Assembly (NCBI GenBank): GCA_027346035.1
Contig: DAIESZ010000302.1
Coordinates: 1 to 11,295, forward strand
DNA length: 11,295 bases
DNA from: Propionibacteriaceae bacterium
Lineage (GTDB): Bacteria > Actinomycetota > Actinomycetes > Propionibacteriales > Propionibacteriaceae
Direction: 5' to 3'
Below the pieces are notes generated by a model. It was given only the letters and a program-made list of their open reading frames with translations. It was not told where the DNA came from and made no database searches. A program made the position numbers and the translations under genes. Positions 1-7,092 of the stretch are shown one piece after another (within the stretch, counting starts at the first letter, position 1; each line of letters opens with the position of its first letter).

Positions 1-353
1 GCGGCCTCGCACCGTCGATCGAGCTCGCGCGCGAGGTGCACCGAGTCGAGCGCCTGGAACTCGGTGGCCAGTTCCGCGACGATCCGCGACTTGTTCGTCT
101 GCAGGTGGCCGATGACGCAGAACTCGATCTCCGGATGCCCGAGTTCGCGCAGCCTCGCCGTCTTCTCCTGCAGTTCCTGCATCCGGTTCTCGCCGAAGCG
201 CCGGTATCCGAGCTCGCTCACCCGCAGGATCGGCTCGATCGGCTGGGTCTTCGACACAGGCAGCAGTCGGACCTCCCCCGGCGCCCGGCCGGCGTCCGCA
301 CACGCGCGGGCGATGCGTTCCTCGACATGACGCAGGTTCTGGGCGACATCCAC
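1..353 (-). CDS. YggS/YlmE-family PLP-binding protein (PLP homeostasis), 5' part only
   Basis: The first 117 codons are present; the rest lies beyond the left edge. The family (bacterial YggS/YlmE, eukaryotic PROSC/PLPBP) binds pyridoxal 5'-phosphate on a single-domain TIM barrel and affects vitamin B6 and amino-acid homeostasis; no enzymatic reaction is firmly known. Visible signatures are VSKTQP with the expected Schiff-base lysine at residue 35, RFGENRMQE at 52-60 (the FGEN-xQE motif) and IGHLQTNK at 81-88. The start is GTG at 353: an in-frame TGA lies four codons upstream, so nothing longer is possible, and the N-terminus matches the usual family start. No strong Shine-Dalgarno is visible. 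It follows the second VWA gene on the same strand after 59 bases, so it may be the last member of that operon. The family's usual actinobacterial site is the ftsZ-sepF region, so this location is less typical. Confidence 0.88.
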   Translation of the reverse strand, partial: MDVAQNLRHVEERIARACADAGRAPGEVRLLPVSKTQPIEPILRVSELGYRRFGENRMQELQEKTARLRELGHPEIEFCVIGHLQTNKSRIVAELATEFQALDSVHLARELDRRCEA

Positions 354-412
354 GGGTGCGACTCAACCACACCGGCGTCCGGGTCGCCCGCAGGCGCCCG
401 GCATCGGACGGG

Positions 413-1393
413 TCAGGGCCAGCGCGCCCCCAACGAGATCACCCCGAGCGCCGCGACGATCCCGAGGACGAGGGCGATGCCCGCGTAGCGCTGGGTGACT
501 TCGATGTAGACCCGCTGCACACCCACCGACGACGCAATGGTCCGGTAGACCGCGGTCAGCTCCGACGCCGTCGCCGCCGCGTACGCCTTGCCACCGGAGG
601 CCGCGGCCAGCGCGTGCAGCTCCGCATGGTCGACCGGGACGGGGAGCCGCTGGCCGTTCTCGACCACGAACCCCCACGGCGTGCCGTAGGCGATCGTGTA
701 GACGGGAACTCCCTCCTTCTTCGCCTGCTCGGCGGCGCTGAGCGACGAGCGTCCGGTGTTGGTCGACCCGTCGGAAAGCAGCACGATGGCCGCAGGTGCC
801 CGCGAGTTGGGGTTCTTGGGGTCGGTGGGGGCCTCGGCCACTGCCTGGAGCGAGGTGTAGACGCCCTCGCCGATGGCGGTGGAGGGTTCCACCTGGAGCG
901 CGTCGATCGCCTGTGACACGGCCTCGCGGTCGGAGGTCGGAGGCACCCGGATCTGACCGGTGCCGGCGAAACTCACCAGCGCGACGTTGAACCGTGAGGG
1001 CAACTCGGTGAGGAAGAGCTTCGCGGCCACCTTCTCGGCGTCGATCCGGCTGGGGGCGACGTCGGTGGCGATCATCGACTTCGACACGTCGATCGCGATG
1101 ACGATCGTCGCCCGGTCCCGCGGCACGTCGGTGAAGTCCATGGGGATCGCGTAGGCGAGCACGAGCGACGCCAAGGACGCCAGGGCGGCGATCACGGCCG
1201 CATGCCGCTTCCACGCGGCGTCCCGGGGAATCACGCGGTCGAGTCGTGACCGGGTGCGCCGGCGCGGGGAGATCCGGCGGGCGAGCGCCAGGTAGACCAA
1301 GCCGATCACCGGCACCAGCAGCAACCACCACAGCCGCCAGGGCGCCTTGAACTGGAGGGCGACCGCGAGCACCGTCATCGTCGGACCGGTCAT
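413..1393 (-). CDS. Membrane-anchored VWA domain protein, second copy (Rv1481-like)
   Basis: The product is a 326-residue protein of the MoxR-associated VWA/BatA-like family. It has two N-terminal membrane segments (about 20-38 and 64-83), a von Willebrand factor A domain (about 95-290) and a C-terminal membrane segment (about 303-322). The loop between the first two segments is very rich in Arg/Lys, so by the positive-inside rule the VWA domain should lie outside the cytoplasm. The MIDAS metal site is complete: D102-x-S104-x-S106, T172 and D208 (LLSDGS). I chose ATG 1393, which overlaps the preceding stop as TGATG and has GGGGAGG eight bases upstream. The longer GTG at 1402 falls inside that Shine-Dalgarno. 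The protein resembles its upstream neighbour along its whole length, pointing to tandem duplication. Its likely role is as a divalent-metal-dependent scaffold working with the MoxR ATPase; the client is unknown. Confidence 0.92.
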   Translation of the reverse strand: MTGPTMTVLAVALQFKAPWRLWWLLLVPVIGLVYLALARRISPRRRTRSRLDRVIPRDAAWKRHAAVIAALASLASLVLAYAIPMDFTDVPRDRATIVIAIDVSKSMIATDVAPSRIDAEKVAAKLFLTELPSRFNVALVSFAGTGQIRVPPTSDREAVSQAIDALQVEPSTAIGEGVYTSLQAVAEAPTDPKNPNSRAPAAIVLLSDGSTNTGRSSLSAAEQAKKEGVPVYTIAYGTPWGFVVENGQRLPVPVDHAELHALAAASGGKAYAAATASELTAVYRTIASSVGVQRVYIEVTQRYAGIALVLGIVAALGVISLGARWP

Positions 1394-2385
1394 CAGGGCC
1401 ACCTCCCCGCCATCGACACGGCGCCGAGGGCGGCCACGACGGCGAAGCCGAGGGCGTACATCGCATACTGCGCGGTGACCTCCCGGCGCACCAGTTCGTA
1501 GCCGACGCTGCTCTTCAGATCCTTGTAGGCGCTGTCGAGTTGTCCCGCCGACTCGGCCGACACCTCCCGGCCGCCGGTGAGGGCGCTGATCCGCCGCAGC
1601 AGCGCGGGATCGGGGGGCACCCGGTAACGCTGCGAGTCGAGGTCGACGTATCCGTTCTCGGTGCCGTAGGCGATGGTGTAGATCGGCACCTTCGCCTGCT
1701 CGGGCTTGGCCGCCCCGGCCATCGGATCGCTGCCGACGGTGTTCGTGCCGTCGCTCAGCAGGACGATCATCGCGGGCGCCGGCGACTTGTTCGGTCCGGG
1801 CGGCGCCTGCTTGATCGCCTGCAGCGACGTGGTGATGGCGTCACCGATCGCGGTGCCGTCGGTGAGTTCGAGGTGGTCGATCGCCCGGCGGATCGCGTCC
1901 CGGTCGATGCTCGGTGGCATCACGATCTGGGGCTTGCCCGACAGCGCGACCACCGCCACGTTGTACTGGCTGGGCAGCGAGTCGATGAACGTCAGGGCCG
2001 ACTGTTTGGCGACCGCGAGCCGATTCGGCTTGACATCGACCGCCCCCATCGACTGGGACACATCGATCACGACCACGACGGTGGCCCGTTGCCGGGGTAC
2101 CTTCTCCAGCCCCATGGGACGCGCCCAGGCGAGCGTGAGCGCCACGAGGCTGGCCAGTGACATGGCGACCGCAACATGCCGGCGCCACTGGGACTGCCGC
2201 GGCATCACCGCGCCGAGGACGGCGGTGTTGGTGAAGCGGACGCTGCTGCGGCCCTTGAGCCGGATGCCGATGAGGTACAGCAGGAGGAACAGCGGGATGA
2301 CCAGCAGCACCCACAGGCGACCCGGGTTCGCGAAATGCGGCAGTGTCACCAGCACGGTGAGGCCGGTCGCCGCGGCCCCGGTCAC
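1393..2385 (-). CDS. Membrane-anchored VWA domain protein, first copy (Rv1481-like)
   Basis: The product is a 330-residue protein with the same layout as the next gene: membrane segments at about 23-42 and 69-88, a VWA domain at about 100-295, and a last membrane segment at about 306-325 followed by a short cytoplasmic end. MIDAS residues are D108-x-S110-x-S112 (IDVSQSM), T178 and D212 (LLSDGTNT), so metal-dependent ligand binding should be intact. The start is GTG 2385, overlapping the DUF58 stop by four bases (GTGA). AGGGGG lies seven bases upstream, inside a short hairpin (see 2392-2406). The arrangement MoxR-DUF58-VWA corresponds to Rv1479-Rv1480-Rv1481 of M. tuberculosis, where there is one VWA protein; here there are two. 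Function beyond a role in the MoxR/VWA chaperone-like module is not established. Confidence 0.92.
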   Translation of the reverse strand: MTGAAATGLTVLVTLPHFANPGRLWVLLVIPLFLLLYLIGIRLKGRSSVRFTNTAVLGAVMPRQSQWRRHVAVAMSLASLVALTLAWARPMGLEKVPRQRATVVVVIDVSQSMGAVDVKPNRLAVAKQSALTFIDSLPSQYNVAVVALSGKPQIVMPPSIDRDAIRRAIDHLELTDGTAIGDAITTSLQAIKQAPPGPNKSPAPAMIVLLSDGTNTVGSDPMAGAAKPEQAKVPIYTIAYGTENGYVDLDSQRYRVPPDPALLRRISALTGGREVSAESAGQLDSAYKDLKSSVGYELVRREVTAQYAMYALGFAVVAALGAVSMAGRWP

Positions 2386-3440
2386 TTCATCACCCCCTGC
2401 GGGGGTTGGTGCAGCCGCCCCGCGGTGCGTCGGTAGGTGAGCACGAAGCGGGCGATGTCCTGGACCCAGTCGCGGTCGGTGCGCAGCTGCAGGTGCCCGA
2501 CGCCGGCCCGGCGCATCGCCTGGCGGATCCGGTCACGCTGGGCGAGGCTCGCCGCATTCATCCGAGCCCGGGCGGCGCGGTCGGAGGTGTTGACGTAGCG
2601 GGCGAACTCCGACTCGGGGTCGCGGATCAGCAGTTCACCCATGTCGGGGAAGTCGAGTTCGCGCGCGTCCACCACCTCGACGCACAGCACCTGGTTGCGC
2701 ACCGAGAGTCGGCGCAGCGGCCGCTCCCAGTCGGGGGGCGTGTTGGGGTTGAGTTCGGAATCGGCGGGGCTCAGGAAATCGGACACGATGACGCGCATGC
2801 CCCGCCGCGTCTCGATCCGCCCCAGCTGTTCCAGGCCCCGGGCCAGGCCCATTGTTCCCGGCGCGTGGTCGGGGGTGATCGGGTCGTCGAGCATCGAGCG
2901 GAGCAGTGCGTACAGGGCGGTACGCCCCGACCGGGCAGGCATCCGCCGCAGACCCCCGGGGCGCATGATCATGCCGCCGAAGCGGTCGCCCATCCGCTGG
3001 CTGAGGAAACCGATCGTCGCGATCGCCGCGATTCCCAGGTCACGCTTGGTGACGCCCTCGGTGCCCCAGTTCATCGACGGGGTGGCGTCGAGCAGCGCCC
3101 AGACCTCGAGTTCGCGGTCGGCGATGGTGTCGCGCACGTGCGGCACCGTGGTGCGGGCGGTGACGGCCCAGTCCATGCGCCGCACGTCGTCCTGTCCCGG
3201 CTGGTAGGGACGGGCGTCGTTCATGTCGGACCCGGCGCCGGGCAGCAGTCCGAGGTGGTCGCCGTGGAGGAACCCCTCCAGTCGGCGCACGACCGCCAGC
3301 TCAAGCCGCTTCAGCGCCGCCTCGGGAGCCAGCTTGTGCAGCGGCAGCGTCGCCCCGCCGGGTGCATGGAGCAGGCTGATCGCGGCGCCGAGATCGGGGT
3401 CGGCGCCGCGCGGTGCTGCGGGATCGGGAGTTCGGGGCAT
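2382..3440 (-). CDS. DUF58 protein of the MoxR/VWA module (Rv1480-like)
   Basis: The product is a 352-residue soluble protein with no membrane segment. The DUF58 signature is at 75-91: DARPYQPGQDDVRRMDW, matching the family consensus of a PG-D-R-DW core. A degenerate VWA fold follows, with LLDATPSMNWG at 116-126 (D118-x-T120-x-S122) and VSDF at 219-222 as the later acidic MIDAS position. DUF58 proteins are encoded next to MoxR ATPases and are regarded as their partner or adaptor; the biochemical role is unclear. The start is ATG 3440, 11 bases after the moxR stop. The reading frame stays open far upstream into moxR, but that extension is a shadow. A GTG two codons earlier (3446) is possible. 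Neither has a good Shine-Dalgarno, so translation probably depends on ribosomes leaving moxR. Confidence 0.9.
   Translation of the reverse strand: MPRTPDPAAPRGADPDLGAAISLLHAPGGATLPLHKLAPEAALKRLELAVVRRLEGFLHGDHLGLLPGAGSDMNDARPYQPGQDDVRRMDWAVTARTTVPHVRDTIADRELEVWALLDATPSMNWGTEGVTKRDLGIAAIATIGFLSQRMGDRFGGMIMRPGGLRRMPARSGRTALYALLRSMLDDPITPDHAPGTMGLARGLEQLGRIETRRGMRVIVSDFLSPADSELNPNTPPDWERPLRRLSVRNQVLCVEVVDARELDFPDMGELLIRDPESEFARYVNTSDRAARARMNAASLAQRDRIRQAMRRAGVGHLQLRTDRDWVQDIARFVLTYRRTAGRLHQPPQGVMK
2392..2406 (-). promoter_or_regulatory. Hairpin covering the ribosome binding site of the first VWA gene
   Basis: In the mRNA (minus strand) ACCCCC-GCA-GGGGGT forms a perfect six-pair stem with a three-base loop. 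Its 3' arm is the AGGGGG Shine-Dalgarno for GTG 2385. The stem lies in the last codons of the DUF58 gene. Ribosomes finishing DUF58 would open it, so it fits translational coupling. The repeat is seen directly; the regulatory role is inferred. Confidence 0.4.
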
Positions 3441-3451
3441 CGGCACCGGGC

Positions 3452-4564
3452 TCAGTTGCGGAACTCGGGATTGTGGCTGTGCTGCTCGTGCCGGATCTGG
3501 CGCTGCTGTGAGTTCCACACCGGCGTCGGGGGCGGCACCATGGCCAGCACCCGCTCGATCACCTGCGGCGCCTCGATGTTGTCGGCCACGGCGTCGAAGC
3601 TCAGCATCAGACGGTGCGACATCACGTCGCGGGCCACGGCCTGCACGTCGGTCGGCAGCACGTAGTCGCGCCCGTGGATCAGGGCCAGGGCACGGGCCGC
3701 GGCCACGAGGCCCAGCGTCGCCCGGGGCGAACACCCGACCTGGATGATCGGGGCGAGATCGGGCATGCCGAAATCGCCCGGATTGCGGGTCGCCAGCACC
3801 AGCCTCACGATGTACTCGGCGACGAGGTTGTGCACGAACACCGCCGACGCCTGGTCCTGCAGTTCGAGGATGCGGCGGGGGCCGAGCACCGGGCGCGCCT
3901 CGGGTGGCGAGACGCTCATGCGGCGCAGGATCTCGAACTCCTCATTGCCCCGCGGGTAGGGCACGTCGACCTTGAGCAGGAACCGGTCGCGTTGCGCCTC
4001 GGGGAGCGGGTAGACACCCTCGCTCTCGATGGGGTTCTGGGTCGCGATCACGATGAACGGGCTCTTCGCCGGGTAGGTGGTGCCCGCAATCGACACCTGG
4101 CGCTCGGCCATGAGCTCGAGCATCGCCGACTGCACCTTGGCCGGTGCGCGGTTGATCTCGTCGGCCAGCACGAAGTTGACGAACACCGGCCCGAGTTCGA
4201 CGTCGAAGCGTTCACGGGACGCCGAGTAGATGCGGGTGCCGACGATGTCGGAGGGCACGAGGTCGGGCGTGAACTGCACCCGGGCGAACTCCCCCCCGAC
4301 CACCGTGGCGAAGCTGCGCACCGCGAGGGTCTTGGCCACACCCGGCACCCCCTCGAGCAGGATGTGCCCCTTCGCGAGCAGGCCCACCATGAGCTGCTCG
4401 ACCATGTGCTCCTGACCGACGATCACCCGCTGCACCTGGGCGATGGCCTCACCCAGCAGTCGCGCCGCCTCCTGGGTCGGCGTCCGCGGCTGTCCTCCGG
4501 GAGCTGACGGGACGGGCACGGGTTGCTGGGGGCCGGTGGGGACCGGTTGGCCGGGTGTCGTCAC
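3452..4564 (-). CDS. moxR: MoxR-type AAA+ ATPase (Rv1479/MoxR1-like)
   Basis: The product has 370 residues. After a Pro/Gln-rich N-terminus (1-30) comes the AAA+ core: Walker A GVPGVAKT at 72-79, Walker B FVLADEINRAP at 131-141, sensor 1 ATQNP at 174-178, the Arg-finger region EAQRDRF at 189-195, and sensor 2 GCSPRAT at 277-283. The C-terminal AAA_lid_2 region is complete, and a polar His/Gln/Asn-rich tail closes the protein. MoxR ATPases use ATP hydrolysis to remodel or insert cofactors into partner proteins together with VWA proteins, and this gene heads such a cluster. I chose GTG 4564 because CAGGAG lies five bases upstream; a frame extension to 4675 has no ribosome site and no family similarity. 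It is transcribed divergently from the gene at 4784, so its promoter should lie in 4576-4783. Confidence 0.95.
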   Translation of the reverse strand: MTTPGQPVPTGPQQPVPVPSAPGGQPRTPTQEAARLLGEAIAQVQRVIVGQEHMVEQLMVGLLAKGHILLEGVPGVAKTLAVRSFATVVGGEFARVQFTPDLVPSDIVGTRIYSASRERFDVELGPVFVNFVLADEINRAPAKVQSAMLELMAERQVSIAGTTYPAKSPFIVIATQNPIESEGVYPLPEAQRDRFLLKVDVPYPRGNEEFEILRRMSVSPPEARPVLGPRRILELQDQASAVFVHNLVAEYIVRLVLATRNPGDFGMPDLAPIIQVGCSPRATLGLVAAARALALIHGRDYVLPTDVQAVARDVMSHRLMLSFDAVADNIEAPQVIERVLAMVPPPTPVWNSQQRQIRHEQHSHNPEFRN

Positions 4565-4569
4565 GAGAT

Positions 4570-4575
4570 CTCCTG
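4570..4575 (-). promoter_or_regulatory. Ribosome binding site fixing the moxR start
   Basis: CAGGAG on the minus strand, five bases before GTG 4564. It decides between this start and longer in-frame readings. Confidence 0.7.
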
Positions 4576-4783
4576 TACGCCCACGGACGAATGGTGGCGC
4601 CGACCTTCCGGCCGGCGCAGGGGAGTCCGGCAACGCGGCCGGGCCGTCGGCACCGACATGCGGCGCTGCAGACACGATACCCGGCCGAGGAGGGGCGTCG
4701 ATCCTCGCGGCGGGGCGCTTCGAGCGGCCCGCACGTCGGCCGGAGTGGGTGGCCCGCCCGAACGTGTGGTGTCATTGGGGGCG
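4576..4783. promoter_or_regulatory. Divergent intergenic region between moxR and the membrane-protein gene
   Basis: This 208-base gap must hold the promoters for both directions. I see no convincing -35/-10 pair. An inverted repeat GCGCCG (4597-4602) / CGGCGC (4613-4618) with a ten-base loop lies in the moxR leader, and the loop overlaps the palindrome CCGGCCGG. The plus-strand gene at 4784 has only GGGGG close to its ATG. Promoter presence is inferred from gene orientation. Confidence 0.4.
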
Positions 4784-5734
4784 ATGTCCGATTCCCCTGT
4801 GCCCGCCAGCGGGTCCCGGCCACCCGGCCCGGGACCCGAGCCGGGGACGCCCCCGACACCCGGTGGCCCCACCCAGGGAGGTCCCGGCGGCAACGTCCTG
4901 TTCGCACCGCTGCTCGATCTCGATCCGGCCAAGGTGGGCGACTTCTGGCTCGATGCCAGGGCGGTTGTCCGGCCCAGCGGCGTCGGCTACCTCGGGCATG
5001 ACGACGACGGCTCCGCGGTACTGCTGGTCGTGCTCAGCGAGGGCGCCGCCCGCGACCCTGCCGCACGGGACCGCTTCGCCGGTGAGGTCAACGTCATGCA
5101 CGTCGACACGGTCGTCGCACGCGGCGGTCAGGGCCAGGACGAGGGACGCCTGGCCGATAAGTTCCGCGGCGAGGACCACGACCCGGTGGGCCGGCAACAC
5201 CCTCCGCTGGCCCCCTGGGTCGCCCTGGCCTACGACGGGTCGACGGCGGCACTCGCCGAGGCCGACCGGCTGCTCGCGACGGTGGCACTCGTCGGCACCC
5301 GGCAACTGGGGGCGATGAGCGGTCCCGACCACCGGCTCGCGTGGATCGACAACACCGCGCCGGGCCGGGGACGGCTCTGGCCGCTGCCGTGGCCGGGGCG
5401 CCACGACCGGGCCGGATGGATCACGATCCTGGTGAGCTGGCTGCTCATGGTCCTGCTCGCGGCGATCGCGGTGCTCATCGCGGTGCTGTTGTTCCAGAAC
5501 GCCCCGCCCGAACCACCCCAACCGCCCGTGCCGACCTCCGCGTCGGCCAGTGGAGGAGGTTCCGGGTCGCCGAGTTCGGCGTCGGCGAGTGCGCCGTCGG
5601 GAAGCGCGTCCCCCTCCCAGTCGTCTCCTGGCCAAGGTGGCGAGGCGAGCGACCATCCGAGCATGGCGTCGGCCAACCCCAGCGGCTCGGCGTCCGGGCC
5701 CGCGGGCAGCACCCCGCCGAACAGACGCCTGTGA
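4784..5734 (+). CDS. Unrecognised single-pass membrane protein with Ser/Gly/Pro-rich exported tail
   Basis: The product has 316 residues and I do not recognise the family. Residues 1-36 are almost only Pro, Gly, Ser and Thr. Residues 38-200 look like a folded cytoplasmic domain with mixed hydrophobic and acidic segments (LLVVLSEGA near 80-88, PLAPWVALAYDGS at 141-153, GPDHRLAWIDN at 180-190). A Trp/Pro-rich RLWPLPWPGRHDR stretch precedes one strong membrane segment at about 212-237. The basic flank puts the N-terminus inside, so the last 80 residues, Ser/Gly/Ala/Pro-rich with no Cys, lie outside and could span the cell wall. There is no signal peptide. I chose ATG 4784 because upstream in-frame sequence is non-coding in character. 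The HAD gene begins one base after the stop, so both are probably co-transcribed. Divergence from moxR hints at, but does not show, a link to that module. Confidence 0.82.
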   Translation: MSDSPVPASGSRPPGPGPEPGTPPTPGGPTQGGPGGNVLFAPLLDLDPAKVGDFWLDARAVVRPSGVGYLGHDDDGSAVLLVVLSEGAARDPAARDRFAGEVNVMHVDTVVARGGQGQDEGRLADKFRGEDHDPVGRQHPPLAPWVALAYDGSTAALAEADRLLATVALVGTRQLGAMSGPDHRLAWIDNTAPGRGRLWPLPWPGRHDRAGWITILVSWLLMVLLAAIAVLIAVLLFQNAPPEPPQPPVPTSASASGGGSGSPSSASASAPSGSASPSQSSPGQGGEASDHPSMASANPSGSASGPAGSTPPNRRL

Positions 5735-5735
5735 C

Positions 5736-6560
5736 ATGGTCCCCGCGCTGATCGCCACCGACCTCGACGGCACCCTGCTCGACGCCGAGTCACGGATCCC
5801 ACGACGTAACGCCGAGGCACTCTGGCGGGCCCACCGACACGGCGTCCCCATCGCGATCACCACCGGCCGCCCGGTGCGCTGGCTGGGCGGGCTCGAGTCG
5901 ATCCAGGGCCTCCGCCCGCACGTGATCTGCAGCAACGGGTCGGTGCGCTTCGACCTCGCGAGCGGCACGATGGCCCACCGGGTGGAGGTTCCGCCCGACA
6001 CGGCGCGATCTGTCGCCGCCGAGCTTCGCGACCGTGAACCCGGAATCACGTTCGCCGTCGAAATCGGCGCGCGCTGGGGCTGCGAGCCGGGGTTCCCCAT
6101 CCGTGACGGCCGGGCAGTGCCCGACGTGATCGCACCGATCGACGAACTCGTCGGGATCGGGGTGGTCAAGCTGATGGCCCTCAGCGGCACCTCCTCGAGC
6201 GACGCTCTCGCGCAGCGCCTCGTGCCGATCATCGGTGGCCGGCTGTCGGCCACCTGGTCGATGGGCGGTGCCCGGGGACTGCTCGAGATCGGGCCACCGG
6301 GAGTGAGCAAGGCCACCGCCCTGCGGGAACTGTGCGATGAACTCGGCATCGGACTGCACGACGTCGTGGCCTTCGGCGACATGCCCAACGATCTCGACAT
6401 GCTCCGCGCGGTCGGACATCCCTACGCGATGGCCAATGCCCATCCGTTGCTGCTCGCCGAAGGGTTCAACCTCGCGCCGCGACACACCGACGACGGGGTC
6501 GGGCGGGTCGTCGACGCGCTGCTCGATGCCGCGGACACCCACCACCCGTCCTTGTCCTGA
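5736..6560 (+). CDS. Cof-type HAD-IIB family hydrolase (phosphatase)
   Basis: The product is a 274-residue cytoplasmic phosphatase of the haloacid dehalogenase superfamily, subclass IIB, normal in length for the Cof/YbiV group. All motifs are present: motif I DLDGTLLD at 9-16 (nucleophile D9, acid/base D11), motif II ITTGRP with T42/T43, motif III K192 in GVSKATAL, and motif IV FGDMPNDLDM at 213-222 (D215, D219) for Mg2+. The C2B cap sits between motifs II and III (about 75-185). Such enzymes dephosphorylate sugar phosphates, flavin precursors or PLP; the sequence does not tell which. The start is ATG 5736, one base after the previous stop; no clear Shine-Dalgarno is visible, so translation is likely coupled. 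The frame is open further upstream, but that part is a shadow of the preceding gene. Confidence 0.93.
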   Translation: MVPALIATDLDGTLLDAESRIPRRNAEALWRAHRHGVPIAITTGRPVRWLGGLESIQGLRPHVICSNGSVRFDLASGTMAHRVEVPPDTARSVAAELRDREPGITFAVEIGARWGCEPGFPIRDGRAVPDVIAPIDELVGIGVVKLMALSGTSSSDALAQRLVPIIGGRLSATWSMGGARGLLEIGPPGVSKATALRELCDELGIGLHDVVAFGDMPNDLDMLRAVGHPYAMANAHPLLLAEGFNLAPRHTDDGVGRVVDALLDAADTHHPSLS

Positions 6561-7092
6561 ACCTGACGCGGTCCCTCGCGGCCCGATGGTGCGGGGCTGC
6601 GCTCACGGCGCGGGGACGCGCTCGACCCCGTCGACAACCGACCGCCAGCCGTCGGCGCTGAACACCGGGGCCACGCGCAGTGACTCCCCCAGAGGATGCT
6701 GGTTCCCGAGCAGCCGGCAGGTCGGGCCCTCGGGGACTCGAACACGATCGGGCGCAACACCGGGATCCCCCGCTCGTGCCGCTTCGCGACAGTCGGGCCG
6801 TCGACGACGTGGCGGCGGAGCCATCGAGCCGGGCTCAGATGCGACGAGGCGAGCGGTCGTTCGACCGACCGAGGCCAACCTGTCCGCGGACCGCCGGGGG
6901 GTTGTCGACCTCGCCGCGGCGCATCCGGGATGGCAGGCCTGGTCGCGCAGAACGAGAGGGCACTCCCGGGCGTGCCGATGGGCAGGGCGGGACTCGAGCA
7001 CGGATCCGGCGAGGACCTGCCGGCGGGTCGGTCGCTCACGCCGGTACCCGGGCCGGAGGGCGGTGACGTCGGATCGACTCCGGGGGGTCGCG
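6561..7092. other. 532-base gap between convergent genes, no intact gene
   Basis: This stretch separates the HAD hydrolase (plus) from the MFS transporter (minus), whose 3' ends face each other. Several frames are open by chance because of high GC, and none gives a product with recognisable family features or a supported start. The left half holds the possible frameshifted remnant listed at 6603-6860. In the plus direction, codons around 6870-6960 read AAAHPGWQAWSRR, which is protein-like but isolated. No strong hairpin with a T run is visible for either converging transcript. Confidence 0.5.
6603..6860 (-). pseudogene. Possible frameshifted remnant of an unknown gene
   Basis: On the minus strand, one frame from about 6860 to 6734 has strongly coding-like codons (RHVVDGPTVAKRHERGIPVL and following). 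At the four-base C run (plus-strand G run 6732-6735) the coding character passes to another frame, from about 6743 to a TGA at 6603-6605 (PEGPTCRLLGNQHPLGESL, then VAPVFSADGWRSVVDGVERV). Restoring one C would join both into one continuous C-terminal part of about 85 residues. I do not recognise the family and see no convincing start. It could be a true pseudogene, a sequencing error in a homopolymer, or chance. The frame pattern is seen; the gene status is inference. Confidence 0.3.

Noticed and set aside
2406..3665. Plus-strand open frame of 419 codons opposite DUF58 and moxR
   Set aside because: It crosses two real genes whose motifs are intact, and has antisense composition only.
3441..3734. 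N-terminal extension of the DUF58 frame into moxR
   Set aside because: The extra residues are an out-of-frame reading of the moxR 3' end; ATG 3440 follows the moxR stop directly.
5541..5731. Short tandem-like GC-rich repeats in the Ser-rich tail region
   Set aside because: The repetition follows from Ser/Ala/Gly codon bias in a low-complexity protein tail; the units are not regular at DNA level.
5550..5735. N-terminal extension of the HAD frame into the preceding gene
   Set aside because: HAD-IIB proteins begin a few residues before the DLDGT motif, and ATG 5736 gives exactly that.
4772..6400. Minus-strand open frame of 542 codons opposite the membrane protein and HAD genes
   Set aside because: It spans two well-supported plus-strand genes and their junction, and its translation is Arg/Ser/Pro-rich low complexity without motifs.
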